A stretch of 30,521 nt of DNA. Source: a virus. The notes below the pieces were generated by a model that saw only the letters and a list, made by a program, of their open reading frames with translations, had not been told where the DNA came from and made no database searches. Within the stretch, counting starts at the first letter, position 1. The number at the start of each line of letters is the position of its first letter. The stretch is from the IMG/VR virus record IMGVR_UViG_3300049184_000035, positions 1 to 30,521 of that record. One strand, given 5' to 3'. Position numbers and translations under genes: made by a program. Of the stretch, positions 1 through 8,717 are shown in pieces.

Positions 1-240
1 CAGCTTCACTTTCACAAGCCGTTCAACACGTTCCTCGAATTTGCGCAGATCCGACTTGAGGATTTCTTCCGCTTCAACGTCATTGATCCGCATCCCGGCC
101 TTGACGTAGGGAATGCCAGCCGCGCTCGTATGGCCGTGACCTATGGTGAGCACATTCGCAACATCGCGGTAAGCGACCAATTCAAGCCCCTCCCACTGCT
201 TGATGAGGCGAACGCCTTCCGAGTTTGTCTTTCTTCCCAT
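1..240 (-). CDS. Phage lysozyme (GH24 endolysin), N-terminal 80 residues, truncated by window edge
   Basis: This is the N-terminal part of a T4-type lysozyme that cleaves peptidoglycan at the end of infection to release progeny. The visible reading frame has the signature EGLELVAYRD followed by TIGHGHT. Glu17, Asp26 and Thr32 have the same spacing (9 and 6 residues) as the T4 lysozyme catalytic triad. There is no signal or anchor sequence, so a holin elsewhere would be needed. The start ATG at 240 follows a GGAG ribosome site 7 bases upstream. The gene continues beyond base 1. Its neighbour on the opposite strand is an HNH-like gene, and beyond that lies a second, decayed copy of an endolysin start. 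The present 5' end may therefore be a replacement (see findings). The family call is firm; the C-terminus is unseen. Confidence 0.9.
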   Translation of the reverse strand, partial: MGRKTNSEGVRLIKQWEGLELVAYRDVANVLTIGHGHTSAAGIPYVKAGMRINDVEAEEILKSDLRKFEERVERLVKVKL

Positions 241-294
241 GCTAATTCTCCATAACTGTATTGCTACCCCGACCACGTCATGGTATGAGTAAGC

Positions 295-960
295 ATGACA
301 AAAAATCCAAGACTTGCTGATTTGAAAGGGCTGAAATTCAGCCGCTGGACTGTTTTAAGCCAGAGCGGAAATACGCCCGGTGGCGCTGCTCTGTGGCTGT
401 GCGCCTGCGACTGCGGTGTAGAACGAAGCGTGATGGGGGCCGACCTCCGAAGAGGAAAGTCGGTGTCTTGCGGGTGTGCGAGGACCGAACGGATTGCATC
501 TCTCAACAAGAGCCACGGATCGACAGGTACACGGCTTTACCAGACATGGAAAAACATGCGCGGGCGCTGCAACAATCCGAAAAGACCAGGATACAAAGAC
601 TATGGCGGGCGCGGGATTCGCGTCTGCCAGGAATGGGATGATTTTACATCGTTCAGAGACTGGGCGCTTGCGTCTGGCTACGCTAGCGATCTGACAATTG
701 AACGGGAGGATGTAAATGGCAACTACGAGCCGAATAACTGCACATGGGCTAATTCTGCGGTTCAGAGTGCCAATAGGCGGTTTGTGAGCAAGGCTGATGA
801 TGGCGAACTTTGGTTTCACAAGGCTCGCGCCAACGGCATTAGCACAGCGGCATATAGGACTCGGCTATATGAAGGATGGCCTATCGAAGAGGCCGCGACA
901 CACCCCATGCACTTACGTCGGGTTGAGCGCAAACGCGATGGCAAAGGGAAGTTCGTCTAG
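295..960 (+). CDS. Putative HNH-like homing endonuclease with zinc ribbon and C-terminal DNA-binding repeat
   Basis: The 221-residue protein belongs to a family common in phages, usually annotated as hypothetical or HNH-like. In order it has: an N-terminal segment with a Cys38-x-Cys40 ... Cys59-x-Cys61 zinc ribbon; a central block (about 78-124) with W-x2-M-x2-RC and YGGRGI; the block LTIEREDVNGNYEPNNC at 133-149; and a C-terminal repeat (about 175-204) ending YEGWPIEEA, like the DNA-binding modules of free-standing endonucleases. It is the only plus-strand gene in the first 26 kb. It lies between an intact endolysin start and a fragment of another endolysin start, as expected for an inserted mobile gene. 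The ribosome site is weak (GAG 8 bases upstream). Nuclease activity is inferred, since a canonical HNH triad is not obvious. Confidence 0.7.
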   Translation: MTKNPRLADLKGLKFSRWTVLSQSGNTPGGAALWLCACDCGVERSVMGADLRRGKSVSCGCARTERIASLNKSHGSTGTRLYQTWKNMRGRCNNPKRPGYKDYGGRGIRVCQEWDDFTSFRDWALASGYASDLTIEREDVNGNYEPNNCTWANSAVQSANRRFVSKADDGELWFHKARANGISTAAYRTRLYEGWPIEEAATHPMHLRRVERKRDGKGKFV

Positions 961-1002
961 CTTGATATGCGAAAGCCCCGCCGCGTTGATACGTCGTGTC
1001 AT
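961..1002 (-). pseudogene. Remnant of a second endolysin gene start (14 codons)
   Basis: On the minus strand an ATG at 1002 is preceded by a good ribosome site (AAAGGA, about 8 bases away) and encodes MTRRINAAGLSHIK. This resembles the start of GH24 endolysins and matches the first 14 residues of the intact endolysin at 240 (MGRKTNSEGVRLIK), with M, R, N, G, I and K conserved. The similarity stops exactly at base 961, next to the last base of the HNH-like stop codon. The frame then runs 15 meaningless codons to a stop at 913. I read it as the displaced 5' end of the original endolysin, left when the HNH-like gene inserted. The match is short, so chance cannot be excluded, but start codon, ribosome site, motif and position all agree. 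Confidence 0.55.
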
Positions 1003-1030
1003 TTGGGTTGTCCTTTTAGATTTGGGCAAT

Positions 1031-1057
1031 GAAAAAGGCCCCCGAGATGGGAGCCTT
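1031..1057 (-). terminator. Rho-independent terminator
   Basis: Read on the minus strand, AAGGCTCCC pairs with GGGGGCCTT across a 5-base loop (8 of 9 pairs, one mismatch). A TTTTT tract follows at once. It lies just after the methyltransferase gene and just before the endolysin fragment, so it would end transcripts from the tail-fibre side before the lysis gene. Confidence 0.75.
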
Positions 1058-1089
1058 GAAATACGCTGCGAATGCTGTCTTGCGCCGAA

Positions 1090-1728
1090 CTACCGCCGCG
1101 CGTGCTTGTCGATAAAGATGCAGGAGAAGTCGAGCCGCGAGACGAAAGAATAATCGCGGGAAGTCATGAGCCCATAGATCGGACTGGATAGAACGCTTAC
1201 CACATCTGGATAGCCGAGCGTTTCGGTGATGATCATCTTCGGCCGGTGCTTTTCGGCCATGCTGCGGATGATCCGATAATCGAGCCCTTCAACGTCGATG
1301 CTCATCAGGTCAATGGGCTGCTTGGCGTGGGTTTCGATGATATCGTTGATCGTTCGACATTCGATTGTCTTGCGCTCGACAACCACCTGACCACGGTCAA
1401 CGTGGGTTTTCACATCCTCGTCGCTCAGGAAGCCGTTCAAGCCGGGATCGGTGAAGATCGTGAACAGCAGTTGCCCCGGCTCATCCGAGACGCCTGCTTC
1501 GATATTAGTATCTTCCGGCCGGTGGACCATGAATTCGTTCATGGCGCCAGGCATGGCGTCCACGTTCAGGCCTCTCCACCCCTTCCGGTAAAAATAGGCG
1601 GTATTTGATAGATTGAACGGATGATGTGCCCCGATATCGAGATAGTACCCGTTCTCTACCCCCAAAGTGTCGATGAGGATCTTATTGGCGACAATATCTT
1701 CGCCCTCCCACGAAAAACATGGCTGCAA
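1090..1728 (-). CDS. FkbM-family SAM-dependent methyltransferase
   Basis: This is a Rossmann-fold O-methyltransferase-like protein of about 212 residues. The SAM-binding motif I region reads YYLDIGAHHPFNLSNT, followed by GWRGLNVDA, and the later LMSIDVEGLDYRII holds the acidic loop typical of FkbM proteins. Members commonly methylate sugars of polyketides, polysaccharides or Nod factors; the substrate here is unknown. I place the start at a TTG at 1728, because AATAGGAG lies 8 bases upstream. A longer frame from a TTG at 1782 exists but has no ribosome site. The gene follows the tail-fibre genes and a 91-aa gene, and ends at a terminator. It is not a usual virion gene. It may be accessory cargo, for example one that modifies surface polysaccharide. 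Confidence 0.85.
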   Translation of the reverse strand: MQPCFSWEGEDIVANKILIDTLGVENGYYLDIGAHHPFNLSNTAYFYRKGWRGLNVDAMPGAMNEFMVHRPEDTNIEAGVSDEPGQLLFTIFTDPGLNGFLSDEDVKTHVDRGQVVVERKTIECRTINDIIETHAKQPIDLMSIDVEGLDYRIIRSMAEKHRPKMIITETLGYPDVVSVLSSPIYGLMTSRDYSFVSRLDFSCIFIDKHARR

Positions 1729-1797
1729 CGTGTACGCTCCTATTGGGTTGCAAGATGCAACGACACATCGCACACGTCGCAATCAAACGTCAATTGA

Positions 1798-2073
1798 TTA
1801 TGAAGCGTTCAGCACCGCGTCCACGAACTCGACCACATCTCGGCTAGCAACCGTGAACCGAGCGCCCTTGACCCGCTCTGCGACATAGGCATATTCGGTA
1901 TCCTCGAATGCCACGTCATCGCCGGCCGCCTCGATCTTGTCCATCGCCTTGATGGCCGTCCGCACCTGATCGATGGTAAAGCCTTCATCCTTGGCATTCG
2001 TCTGGCTCAAAAGCGCCCCTAGAATAGCCTTGTATTCCTGGCTTTTCGCAGGGGCGAATTTTACAGTCTTCAT
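1798..2073 (-). CDS. Hypothetical 91-aa protein
   Basis: I do not recognise this small protein. It is acidic in the middle and largely helical in composition (SQEYKAILGAL, VRTAIKAMDKIEAA), ending VVEFVDAVLNAS. No cysteine pair, membrane segment or catalytic motif is visible. It begins 16 bases after the tail-fibre stop, with GGAGAACGAG just upstream of the ATG. It is probably co-transcribed with the tail fibres and the methyltransferase. Confidence 0.7.
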   Translation of the reverse strand: MKTVKFAPAKSQEYKAILGALLSQTNAKDEGFTIDQVRTAIKAMDKIEAAGDDVAFEDTEYAYVAERVKGARFTVASRDVVEFVDAVLNAS

Positions 2074-2089
2074 CTCGTTCTCCGAAAGG

Positions 2090-3628
2090 TTAAGATAGCG
2101 TGACGCTTCCAGAGCGGACCGTTCCGTCGCTGCCCTTGGCCTTGAACGTCAATTGCGTGTTGCTGGTGAGCTGGAATGTTACCTGCCCATTGTTGGCAGG
2201 CGTAACGCTCGACCCCGGGGAGAGAGTCACGTTTCCAGCAAACACGGCTGAGTTGTCATTGATGCCTAGGAAGATTGCCGACGCCGCAAGGAAGTAGTTG
2301 TAGACGGCGAAATCATTGCCGGAATTTTTGATCAATCCCCATCGGCCTGTACCGGAGTCGCGGAAATCGATCGCGACCTGTTGCGAAGCTCCGCCACCCG
2401 CGTCAAGCGCAATAGACAGCGATTGGTTCGCCCGGTTTCGGATGGGCAGCACCGTTGGGGCGCTGGAATCGCCCCGAATGAAATCCTCGGAAAGCGTCCC
2501 TAGTCCCGCAAGGTTGATGATGTTGGCGTGGTCGCCGTCGACTTTCAGGACGTTGGTGGAACTCGACTTGTCGTAGATCGCCGCCGTCTGGAAGGCGTTA
2601 ACGCTATCAACGCCGCCGCCAGGGTCTTTGTAAAAGGTAATGCCCTGATCAAAGCAACGCGATAGCGCGATACCATTTTGATACCAAGCCGATCCTGTTG
2701 TATCGGTGGCGTAGAGCATAATGGCTGTGGTAATGCGACCAATGCTGCCCTGCATCGTTATTTCGAGCGCATTCTTTCTATTGCCGCCGCCGTAAGGATC
2801 AGTGACTGTCGCGGCATGGTCTGCGTATGTGTTGATTTCCAAGCCGCAGAGGAATCCATCAGCGAACCCGCCGCCCGTAGAAAGGCCGACGAGCAGGTTC
2901 ATCCCGTAGAGAGCTGTACGGCTATTGCCATTGATAACGGCGATCGTCGCGCCGACTGCATGGCCGCCGCCTGGCGTAGCGGTCGGGTTGTCGCCAATCC
3001 AGATTTGCAGGCCCGCGTTTTCGCCAGTCGGCTCGAAATCACCAGGAGCCGGGTTATTCCAGATGAACAGTGGCCCACGCTCTCCATTCTCGTAAAGGGA
3101 TATCTGGCTGTCCCACAGAGCGTCCGCGACATGCGCCCCTCTGATAATTGTCGGGCGCACCTGTGCGAGTTCAAGAGTCTGGACGGCATTCACTATCCGT
3201 GTGTCGTCACCGGCCGCGACCGTTCCGGCTGTAGTGCCAACATCCAGCGTTGCCGAGTCACCTAGTTCAAGAGTGGCTCTCTGGCCTGATGCATCCGCGT
3301 CGTCAACCAACGCGCGACCAGCCGCCGAGAAGTCGGCAAGCGCCCACGTCCCAGCGCCTGTAGCGTAAGGAACCTTGTTAGCCGCGCTGGTGAGCGCCGC
3401 AATGGCGGTGAGATCCGCATCATATGCCTGAACGTTCGAACCAATGCCAAGCCCGAGGTTCGTCCGCGCCGTTGCCACGTCCGCGAGATCGGACAGATTG
3501 GCGGCTTTGCTGGCCTTGATCTGCAACTGTGCAGGCGTGATGACCTTGCTGTTGATCAGCCCTGCCTCTGCCTCTGCGGTCGAGGCAACCGGGATCGTGA
3601 ATTCGTGAGTGTGATACGGCACGGCCAT
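2090..3628 (-). CDS. Tail fibre / receptor-binding protein (512 aa)
   Basis: This is probably a virion tail fibre. The N-terminus ([16 protein letters not shown], then [23 protein letters not shown]) is typical of phage fibre shafts, with the ARTNLGL repeat motif. The middle (about 150-390) is rich in Gly, Asn and Thr, as in beta-structured fibres. The C-terminus (about 465-512) is a short beta-rich segment, [26 protein letters not shown] ribosome site precedes the ATG. It sits beside a second fibre gene that has an S74 chaperone end, which this one lacks. No depolymerase motif could be recognised, though one may exist in the central region. Confidence 0.8.
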   Translation of the reverse strand: MAVPYHTHEFTIPVASTAEAEAGLINSKVITPAQLQIKASKAANLSDLADVATARTNLGLGIGSNVQAYDADLTAIAALTSAANKVPYATGAGTWALADFSAAGRALVDDADASGQRATLELGDSATLDVGTTAGTVAAGDDTRIVNAVQTLELAQVRPTIIRGAHVADALWDSQISLYENGERGPLFIWNNPAPGDFEPTGENAGLQIWIGDNPTATPGGGHAVGATIAVINGNSRTALYGMNLLVGLSTGGGFADGFLCGLEINTYADHAATVTDPYGGGNRKNALEITMQGSIGRITTAIMLYATDTTGSAWYQNGIALSRCFDQGITFYKDPGGGVDSVNAFQTAAIYDKSSSTNVLKVDGDHANIINLAGLGTLSEDFIRGDSSAPTVLPIRNRANQSLSIALDAGGGASQQVAIDFRDSGTGRWGLIKNSGNDFAVYNYFLAASAIFLGINDNSAVFAGNVTLSPGSSVTPANNGQVTFQLTSNTQLTFKAKGSDGTVRSGSVTLS

Positions 3629-3699
3629 AGGTCGTCCTCTTCTTTATAGCAAATTGTCTCGGAGATTTCAGAGATTGCCTGAAGGCGTGCGATTGTCGC

Positions 3700-4659
3700 T
3701 CATGAAGCGCTCTCCATGAGCGCTAGCCTGGCTTCAAGGTTTTGCACCTTGGCAATCAAAAGAGGCACCAACTTGGAGTAATCGACCGACCACATGGCCT
3801 CCGGCGTTTCACCTTGAGAAACTGCCTGCGGCATGACGGAATACAGTTCTTGCGCCTTGACGCCGTAGGCTCTTGCTGTCCCCTCGGCATTCCACGCAAA
3901 ATCATAGACCGCAACCTGATCGACAAGGCTTGGGTCGATCGGCCGGAAGTCATGCTTCATTCTTTCGTCGGAGCTGGTGTTGAAGGCCGTTGAGACGGTG
4001 GTTACGGAAATGTTGCCAACGGCAGTCTTGCTCCGCCCGAATTGCATTAGTGCGCCATCACTGGTGTCCCGGTTGTAAAACCCGCTAGCAAGGCCGTCTC
4101 GGGAAACCCAGATAATCCCGTTCTTTTGGAAAGACAGCCCAGTCCCTGCGTCATTGATGGCTGTTTTAGTGACCGTCATCCCGTTGGACAGGAAGCCGTC
4201 TGCGTTGAACCGAAAATCCTCTCCGCCATCACCAATGGTTAGGGTTGACGCAAAGTTCAGGCTCGTGAGCGTTATCGTGGTAAACCCAGTATACGCTCCA
4301 CTGATCTGGGCACTTGGCACCGTTCCCGTAGAGAGATCGGAGGCAGACCCAGATGCAGCAATGGCGGCAAGCCCTAGAGCGGTACGGGCTGCGCTTGCCG
4401 TTACCCCCCCTGTGCCGCCGCTGGCGATCGCAAGGGCCGTCGAGAACGTCGGTGCAGTCGTGAAGGTGTTCGCCCCGGTGAAATCATTGTCGGCGTCGAG
4501 CTGCGGAACGTTCTCGTACCATGTCTTGATCTGCGCCATGACGGTGCGAATGGCGTTATTGATCGAAGACGGCGGGCAACCTTCAGCAATGTTATTGCCA
4601 CCAACGTCCGTGTTGTCGTTGGCGTCAGTATCCCAATCACCTACACTGTCTTTTGACAT
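3700..4659 (-). CDS. Tail fibre with C-terminal S74 intramolecular chaperone (319 aa)
   Basis: The protein has a short fibre-like N-terminus and shaft, with the motifs SGGTGG and ARTALGL at about 80-97. It ends in an intramolecular chaperone of the peptidase S74 family (about 226-319). The self-cleavage site is visible as SSDERMK: Ser230 and Lys235 have the Ser-Lys spacing of 5 seen in endosialidase-type chaperones. The C-terminal residues KVQNLEARLALMES should form the trimeric coiled coil. After trimer assembly the chaperone is expected to cut itself off. The start ATG at 4659 follows GGAAG and lies 9 bases after a 54-aa gene. Confidence 0.88.
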   Translation of the reverse strand: MSKDSVGDWDTDANDNTDVGGNNIAEGCPPSSINNAIRTVMAQIKTWYENVPQLDADNDFTGANTFTTAPTFSTALAIASGGTGGVTASAARTALGLAAIAASGSASDLSTGTVPSAQISGAYTGFTTITLTSLNFASTLTIGDGGEDFRFNADGFLSNGMTVTKTAINDAGTGLSFQKNGIIWVSRDGLASGFYNRDTSDGALMQFGRSKTAVGNISVTTVSTAFNTSSDERMKHDFRPIDPSLVDQVAVYDFAWNAEGTARAYGVKAQELYSVMPQAVSQGETPEAMWSVDYSKLVPLLIAKVQNLEARLALMESAS

Positions 4660-4668
4660 GGTTCTTCC

Positions 4669-4833
4669 TTACGGGGTTTCGAGATCCGTCACGCGAGCCT
4701 CAAGGTCGGCAATCGCCTCAGTCAATTCCTTGAGGATGGCCGCAAGCGGGGCGTGCACTTGTTGATTGTTGATGAAAATGACGACGCGGACGCTTTCAGA
4801 GTTCGCAATGTCGGAAATGGCCGGCATGTCCAT
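4669..4833 (-). CDS. Small 54-aa protein with C-terminal coiled coil, between hydrolase and fibre
   Basis: The ATG at 4833 shares one base with the TGA of the upstream murein-hydrolase gene (TGATG), which suggests translational coupling. The product begins MDMPAISDIANSESVRVVIF and ends with a heptad-like LKELTEAIADLEARVTDLE, a short coiled coil. Its function is unknown. Its position directly before the S74 fibre, and the similarity of its coiled coil to that fibre's C-terminal helix, fit a small structural or fibre-assembly role (inference). Confidence 0.65.
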   Translation of the reverse strand: MDMPAISDIANSESVRVVIFINNQQVHAPLAAILKELTEAIADLEARVTDLETP

Positions 4834-5582
4834 CAGACGGGCCTCCCGCGAAGGCTCTGGAGGAAGTTGCTCAGCGCGTTCGCCTGCTCTGGCGACGGTC
4901 CCATAACCTGAACTGGCGCGGCCTGTTGCTGTGGCTGTGCTGCCTGTGCTGCCAGCATGCCGAACACGTCGCCAAGCGATGACGATGACGAGGGCGTGGC
5001 GGAAGCCTGGACTCCGGCAGGGATCGCGCTGGAAGGTTGCGGTGAAGGTGCCGAAGCCATCATCGAGCCCATGACGGGCGCCGAATAAGCCTCCTGCCCT
5101 TTCGGACCGTCTGCCATGCCGGCGTAAGACTGGGATGGGGCCATATCGCCAAGCAGCGCCATAGCCTTCTCACGATGGCCGGCCATCTGGTTGTTGACCT
5201 TATCGGCAACTGTGCCAGGAGCCCCGCCCGCAGCAGCGTCCGATCGATCGTAACGCCCGACGCCGCCCGCGTTGATGGCGCTGTAAACGTCCATCAGCCC
5301 CATTCCCGGCTTTACGCCAGTGTCGCGCAGGTATTTGGCAACCGCGCCGTTCTCTCCAAGCTGGGAGCCGACAGGATTTTGCCAATCGACGCCGTATTTC
5401 TGAGCCTGCGGTTCACCGAACTGAATAAGCCCCCGATGCTGGCCCCATTTGGTTGTTGGACCGCTCTTTGCCGGGTCGAAAGTGCCGGCCGTCTCATAGG
5501 AAATGGCGGTAGCAAGATCGATTGGGCTGATCCCAAGGGCATTTGCCGTCGCGACGATGCCTTGCCGGATGTCTTGAGCCAT
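4833..5582 (-). CDS. Virion-associated lysozyme-like murein hydrolase (249 aa)
   Basis: The first about 110 residues resemble a lytic-transglycosylase/lysozyme-like domain. ISYETAGTFDPAKSGP carries the likely catalytic Glu30, followed by RGLIQFGE at 50-57 and a helical segment containing YSAINAGGVGRYDR. The second half is low-complexity, rich in Ser, Pro, Ala and Gln, and ends in the helix SPEQANALSNFLQSLRG. Such proteins are carried in the virion and open the peptidoglycan locally during DNA ejection, which fits its place next to the ejection proteins. It lies 81 bases after the preceding gene. Confidence 0.75.
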   Translation of the reverse strand: MAQDIRQGIVATANALGISPIDLATAISYETAGTFDPAKSGPTTKWGQHRGLIQFGEPQAQKYGVDWQNPVGSQLGENGAVAKYLRDTGVKPGMGLMDVYSAINAGGVGRYDRSDAAAGGAPGTVADKVNNQMAGHREKAMALLGDMAPSQSYAGMADGPKGQEAYSAPVMGSMMASAPSPQPSSAIPAGVQASATPSSSSSLGDVFGMLAAQAAQPQQQAAPVQVMGPSPEQANALSNFLQSLRGRPV

Positions 5583-5663
5583 TGATTACCCCACGGCAAA
5601 GAGGCGTGGATTGCGCCACACCTTGAAAAATCAGCGATGTTCAGGTTTAGTTAGCCGATGACG

Positions 5664-7535
5664 CTAAAGTTCATTCGGAAGAAGCATGCGTGGATTTTGG
5701 GTATCGCCATCCTGTGGCAGTTCCATCAACCCTGGGCCGTTTTCTGGGCCTGCTTTTACCTTCTGGGGTATCGAAAGTGGCGATACTAGGCTGTTGAACA
5801 GGCCCGGATTGCCTGCGTCGTTCGCAACAGCGAGAGCCAGAACCTTCGCACGGACACCGAGCATGTTGCTGTTTGCCGGCGTTGGTGCCACGGCGACCTT
5901 TTCATAAGCCTTCGCCCATTCGGCCAGCTTCTTCGCGGAAGTCGGCTTTGCCATGACGCTCGATAGAACCCGGCTTGATGCAACGCTGCTGATGAGTGTC
6001 GTCGGCTCAACCCACAGGCCAAGGGGAATAGCGCCGCCAATCAGGTTTTGCGCGGTCCCAGACGGGTTTGCAAACTGGTTGAGTTGCTTGAACCGGCGCG
6101 AGACTGTGGCGATATCCTCAAGCGAAGAAGCTAATTCCTTGTTGCCGTTGCCCTTGAACAACAGCGTCTTGCCATTGTCCGAGAGCTTGCCATAAGCCGT
6201 CAGGAAGCGATCCGGCGTGAAATTGCCGTCTGCATCGCGCCCCATCTTTGAAATGACCGCCGAGGAAATCTCGTTCCACGTTTCAGGGCTGACAGCCTTG
6301 CGAACGCGCATCAGCGATTGGATATTGGCGCGGGAATTCGAGCCGGCCATAGCCTGGATGCTGGAAAACAGCCCCTCGTCACTCTGCGGGCCAATGATCT
6401 TATCGAGGACCTTCTGCTCCGCAATCGTCTTGGCAGCGAAACTGTTGGCTTCCTCAAACGCAGCCAGGCCCTTATCGCCACCGGCAACCTTTGCCGCATT
6501 CTTCAGATCATCAGAGAGCGACCCGTAAAGCGCCTTCAGTTCGTCATTTGACGTTCCCTGCGGCGCCAACTGCGGGTTTTTAAGCATCGCACCAACATCG
6601 GTGCGCAAGCGCTTGATACCGTTATAGTTTAGACCTTCTGGGCGAGTTATTGCCTCTTTGACAATACCGATCGCTGGGCCTTCAGCCGGAAGTGCGGCGC
6701 CTTTTCGATCGTTAAGAACACGGGCTGCAAGGGCTCTGGTTTTGGCGAGAGGAACCGTGACATCCGGCTTAACAAGGTCATCCACCACGGCATATTTTTT
6801 GCTCACAAGGTCATCGAGGGTGCTTACAGAATAGTCTTTCACCCCTTGGCGGGCAAGAGCACCAGCCTTCGCGACATCACCGGAGCCAAAACCCTGCTGG
6901 ACCCGCGTTGCTGCATCGTCAAGCTGATTTATTGCCGTTTCCGAAGCCTTGCGCAGCGGCGTGCCGCCTATCGGGACATTCGTTAGGGCTTTTCCCATCT
7001 GCTGGACAGAAATACGATCAGAAGCAGCAGCGCGAGGAAGATCCACTCCAAGACGCTGAGCAGCCAAAGCCGCTTGCTGGCCCTCTCCGAGCGGAGCCGG
7101 CTGCGGCGGAACCTTGACAGCGGCTTTTGCGAGGCCGGAGGCGGGTGAGGCGGGGCTTGCCCAGCCGGCGAAGTTGAGACCTTCCTGAATAGCTTCCGGA
7201 GTAACACCTTCTGGCCCCATAACCTGCAGTTCGCCGCTCATGGCACGACCGGGAGCGGTTACAGCCTGTGCGCCGCTTTCGAAAAGGCCCTTGAGCAAGC
7301 CAGGGACGGCCATGCTGATTTCGCCGGTTGCCTTGTCCTTGCCGAACGGCAGGATTGTGGCACGCTCGAAACCCTGCTCGACGGGCGCCGGCTGTGCCGC
7401 CAGGCCGATCTTTGCATTAAAATCGGCTTCCGGCATGTCGCTGTAATATTTCTTGTGCAGCGCACCCGCCAAAGCCTCGTCGCTCATGTCCTGATACTGA
7501 GGGTATTTCTGACGGACTTCGGCAATGGTCGGCAT
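5664..7535 (-). CDS. Large ejection / internal virion protein (623 aa)
   Basis: The N-terminus contains AEVRQKYPQYQDMSDEALA and LHKKYYSDMP, a motif I associate with the large DNA-ejection proteins of podophages. The rest is a long helical protein without recognisable enzymatic motifs, containing many Ala, Lys and Leu residues and VRKAVSPETWNEISSAVISK near the middle. Its start abuts the stop of the 390-aa gene, so the two are co-translated. The expected role is release from the capsid to form part of the channel across the host envelope. The assignment rests on the N-terminal motif, size and position. Confidence 0.7.
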   Translation of the reverse strand: MPTIAEVRQKYPQYQDMSDEALAGALHKKYYSDMPEADFNAKIGLAAQPAPVEQGFERATILPFGKDKATGEISMAVPGLLKGLFESGAQAVTAPGRAMSGELQVMGPEGVTPEAIQEGLNFAGWASPASPASGLAKAAVKVPPQPAPLGEGQQAALAAQRLGVDLPRAAASDRISVQQMGKALTNVPIGGTPLRKASETAINQLDDAATRVQQGFGSGDVAKAGALARQGVKDYSVSTLDDLVSKKYAVVDDLVKPDVTVPLAKTRALAARVLNDRKGAALPAEGPAIGIVKEAITRPEGLNYNGIKRLRTDVGAMLKNPQLAPQGTSNDELKALYGSLSDDLKNAAKVAGGDKGLAAFEEANSFAAKTIAEQKVLDKIIGPQSDEGLFSSIQAMAGSNSRANIQSLMRVRKAVSPETWNEISSAVISKMGRDADGNFTPDRFLTAYGKLSDNGKTLLFKGNGNKELASSLEDIATVSRRFKQLNQFANPSGTAQNLIGGAIPLGLWVEPTTLISSVASSRVLSSVMAKPTSAKKLAEWAKAYEKVAVAPTPANSNMLGVRAKVLALAVANDAGNPGLFNSLVSPLSIPQKVKAGPENGPGLMELPQDGDTQNPRMLLPNEL

Positions 7536-8708
7536 TTATCGAATCCCCAGCGGGTCGGCGTTTTGGTCTGGCTGAGCGGCGATGCTCCCACCGCGACCAC
7601 GCATTGCCGCATCGCCAGCCGCCTTGATTTCGGCTTCGAGCTGATCAAGTTTTGTCTTCAGGCTTTCAGGGCCGTCTGCCAATGTCGGCATATAACGAGC
7701 CGTCTTTTCATCGATTTCAACCTGTGTCATGCCGGCGCCAGAGAGAAGGCGCGAAAGCACCTCAACCCCAGACTGGAATTTGCGCTGGATCTCTGCTGGT
7801 TTGCCATACCCAGCCCATGCCTGAGCGCGGTCAATTGGGCCGGTCGCTGCCTCAAGATTTTCGGGCTTGCGAAGGAAAGGAAGGTCATTTGAGAGGAAGT
7901 TTTCACCCATGCCGACACGCGCAGCCAATTCGCCAGGAACCTGCGTTGCTGGGCCACCGGGAATAGGCTTTACGCCCTTGCTTTGGTCATTAGGGTCAAG
8001 CCACTCGTAGCCAGAGGGCAGTTTGACGCCGGTGTTGATATCAATCTTGTTGCGGCCTGCCTCCTTCATTGTTATTTCATAGTCCATCCGAGTCCCTGTG
8101 AAGCCATCATCGACGGCCTGTTTATAGGCTTTCTCGGTCTCGCTGAGCTTCGCATTCGGATTGCGCAGGTTCTCAATTTCAAGCTGGGCTTTCTGAGCCT
8201 GCAAGCCCTGCATCGGGTCATTCATGTTCTTCAGGTAGTCGCCAAGCGCGGTAGGATTTGACGCGAGCATGCGAGCTGTTTGTTCATCCATTCCTTTGCC
8301 CTGCAGAAACTGCACGGTCTGGTTCTGGTCGGCGCGGCCACTTTTGCCCTTTGCGGCCTGAACGGCGCCTAGCGAAAGGCTCTGCTGTGGTGTCGAGCCG
8401 GCAGCCCAGCCAAGGAACATGTCTTGAAGGAATTGCTTGCGATCGGGGCTCAGCAGTCCACCAAGGCCGGCCGGCGCGTTCTGCTGGGCTTGCTGCACTG
8501 GTTGCGCTGCAGATGCCGTCTGCATCGGGTCAACGCGCTGAACGTCTTCTTCGCGCATGCCCTGCCACGGATCGACACCAGCGACGACAGGCGACGGCTG
8601 TGCGTCAGGGCGGCTCATGAGCATGTTCTGCACGCCTGCGCCGTCTGTCGGCTGCAAGAGCCGGTTCAAGGCGCCCGGGCCGAAGAGGTCCATGATATTG
8701 AATGCCAT
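7536..8708 (-). CDS. Ejection / internal virion protein (390 aa)
   Basis: No enzymatic domain is recognised. The N-terminus (MAFNIMDLFGPGALNRLLQP) is followed by a Gln/Ala/Pro-rich stretch and then long helical segments (about 130-215 and 280-375). It lies between the 248-aa protein and the 623-aa ejection protein, with 9 bases to the former and none to the latter. By synteny with other podoviruses this is the second of three ejection proteins (inference). Confidence 0.6.
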   Translation of the reverse strand: MAFNIMDLFGPGALNRLLQPTDGAGVQNMLMSRPDAQPSPVVAGVDPWQGMREEDVQRVDPMQTASAAQPVQQAQQNAPAGLGGLLSPDRKQFLQDMFLGWAAGSTPQQSLSLGAVQAAKGKSGRADQNQTVQFLQGKGMDEQTARMLASNPTALGDYLKNMNDPMQGLQAQKAQLEIENLRNPNAKLSETEKAYKQAVDDGFTGTRMDYEITMKEAGRNKIDINTGVKLPSGYEWLDPNDQSKGVKPIPGGPATQVPGELAARVGMGENFLSNDLPFLRKPENLEAATGPIDRAQAWAGYGKPAEIQRKFQSGVEVLSRLLSGAGMTQVEIDEKTARYMPTLADGPESLKTKLDQLEAEIKAAGDAAMRGRGGSIAAQPDQNADPLGIR

Positions 8709-8717
8709 GATCCTACC

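Noticed and set aside
241-1002. A group I intron splitting the endolysin gene
   Set aside because: The downstream endolysin has its own ATG and strong ribosome site and does not need the upstream fragment. The nuclease-like gene is on the opposite strand, and joining the pieces would duplicate the N-terminus. A displaced 5' end explains it better.
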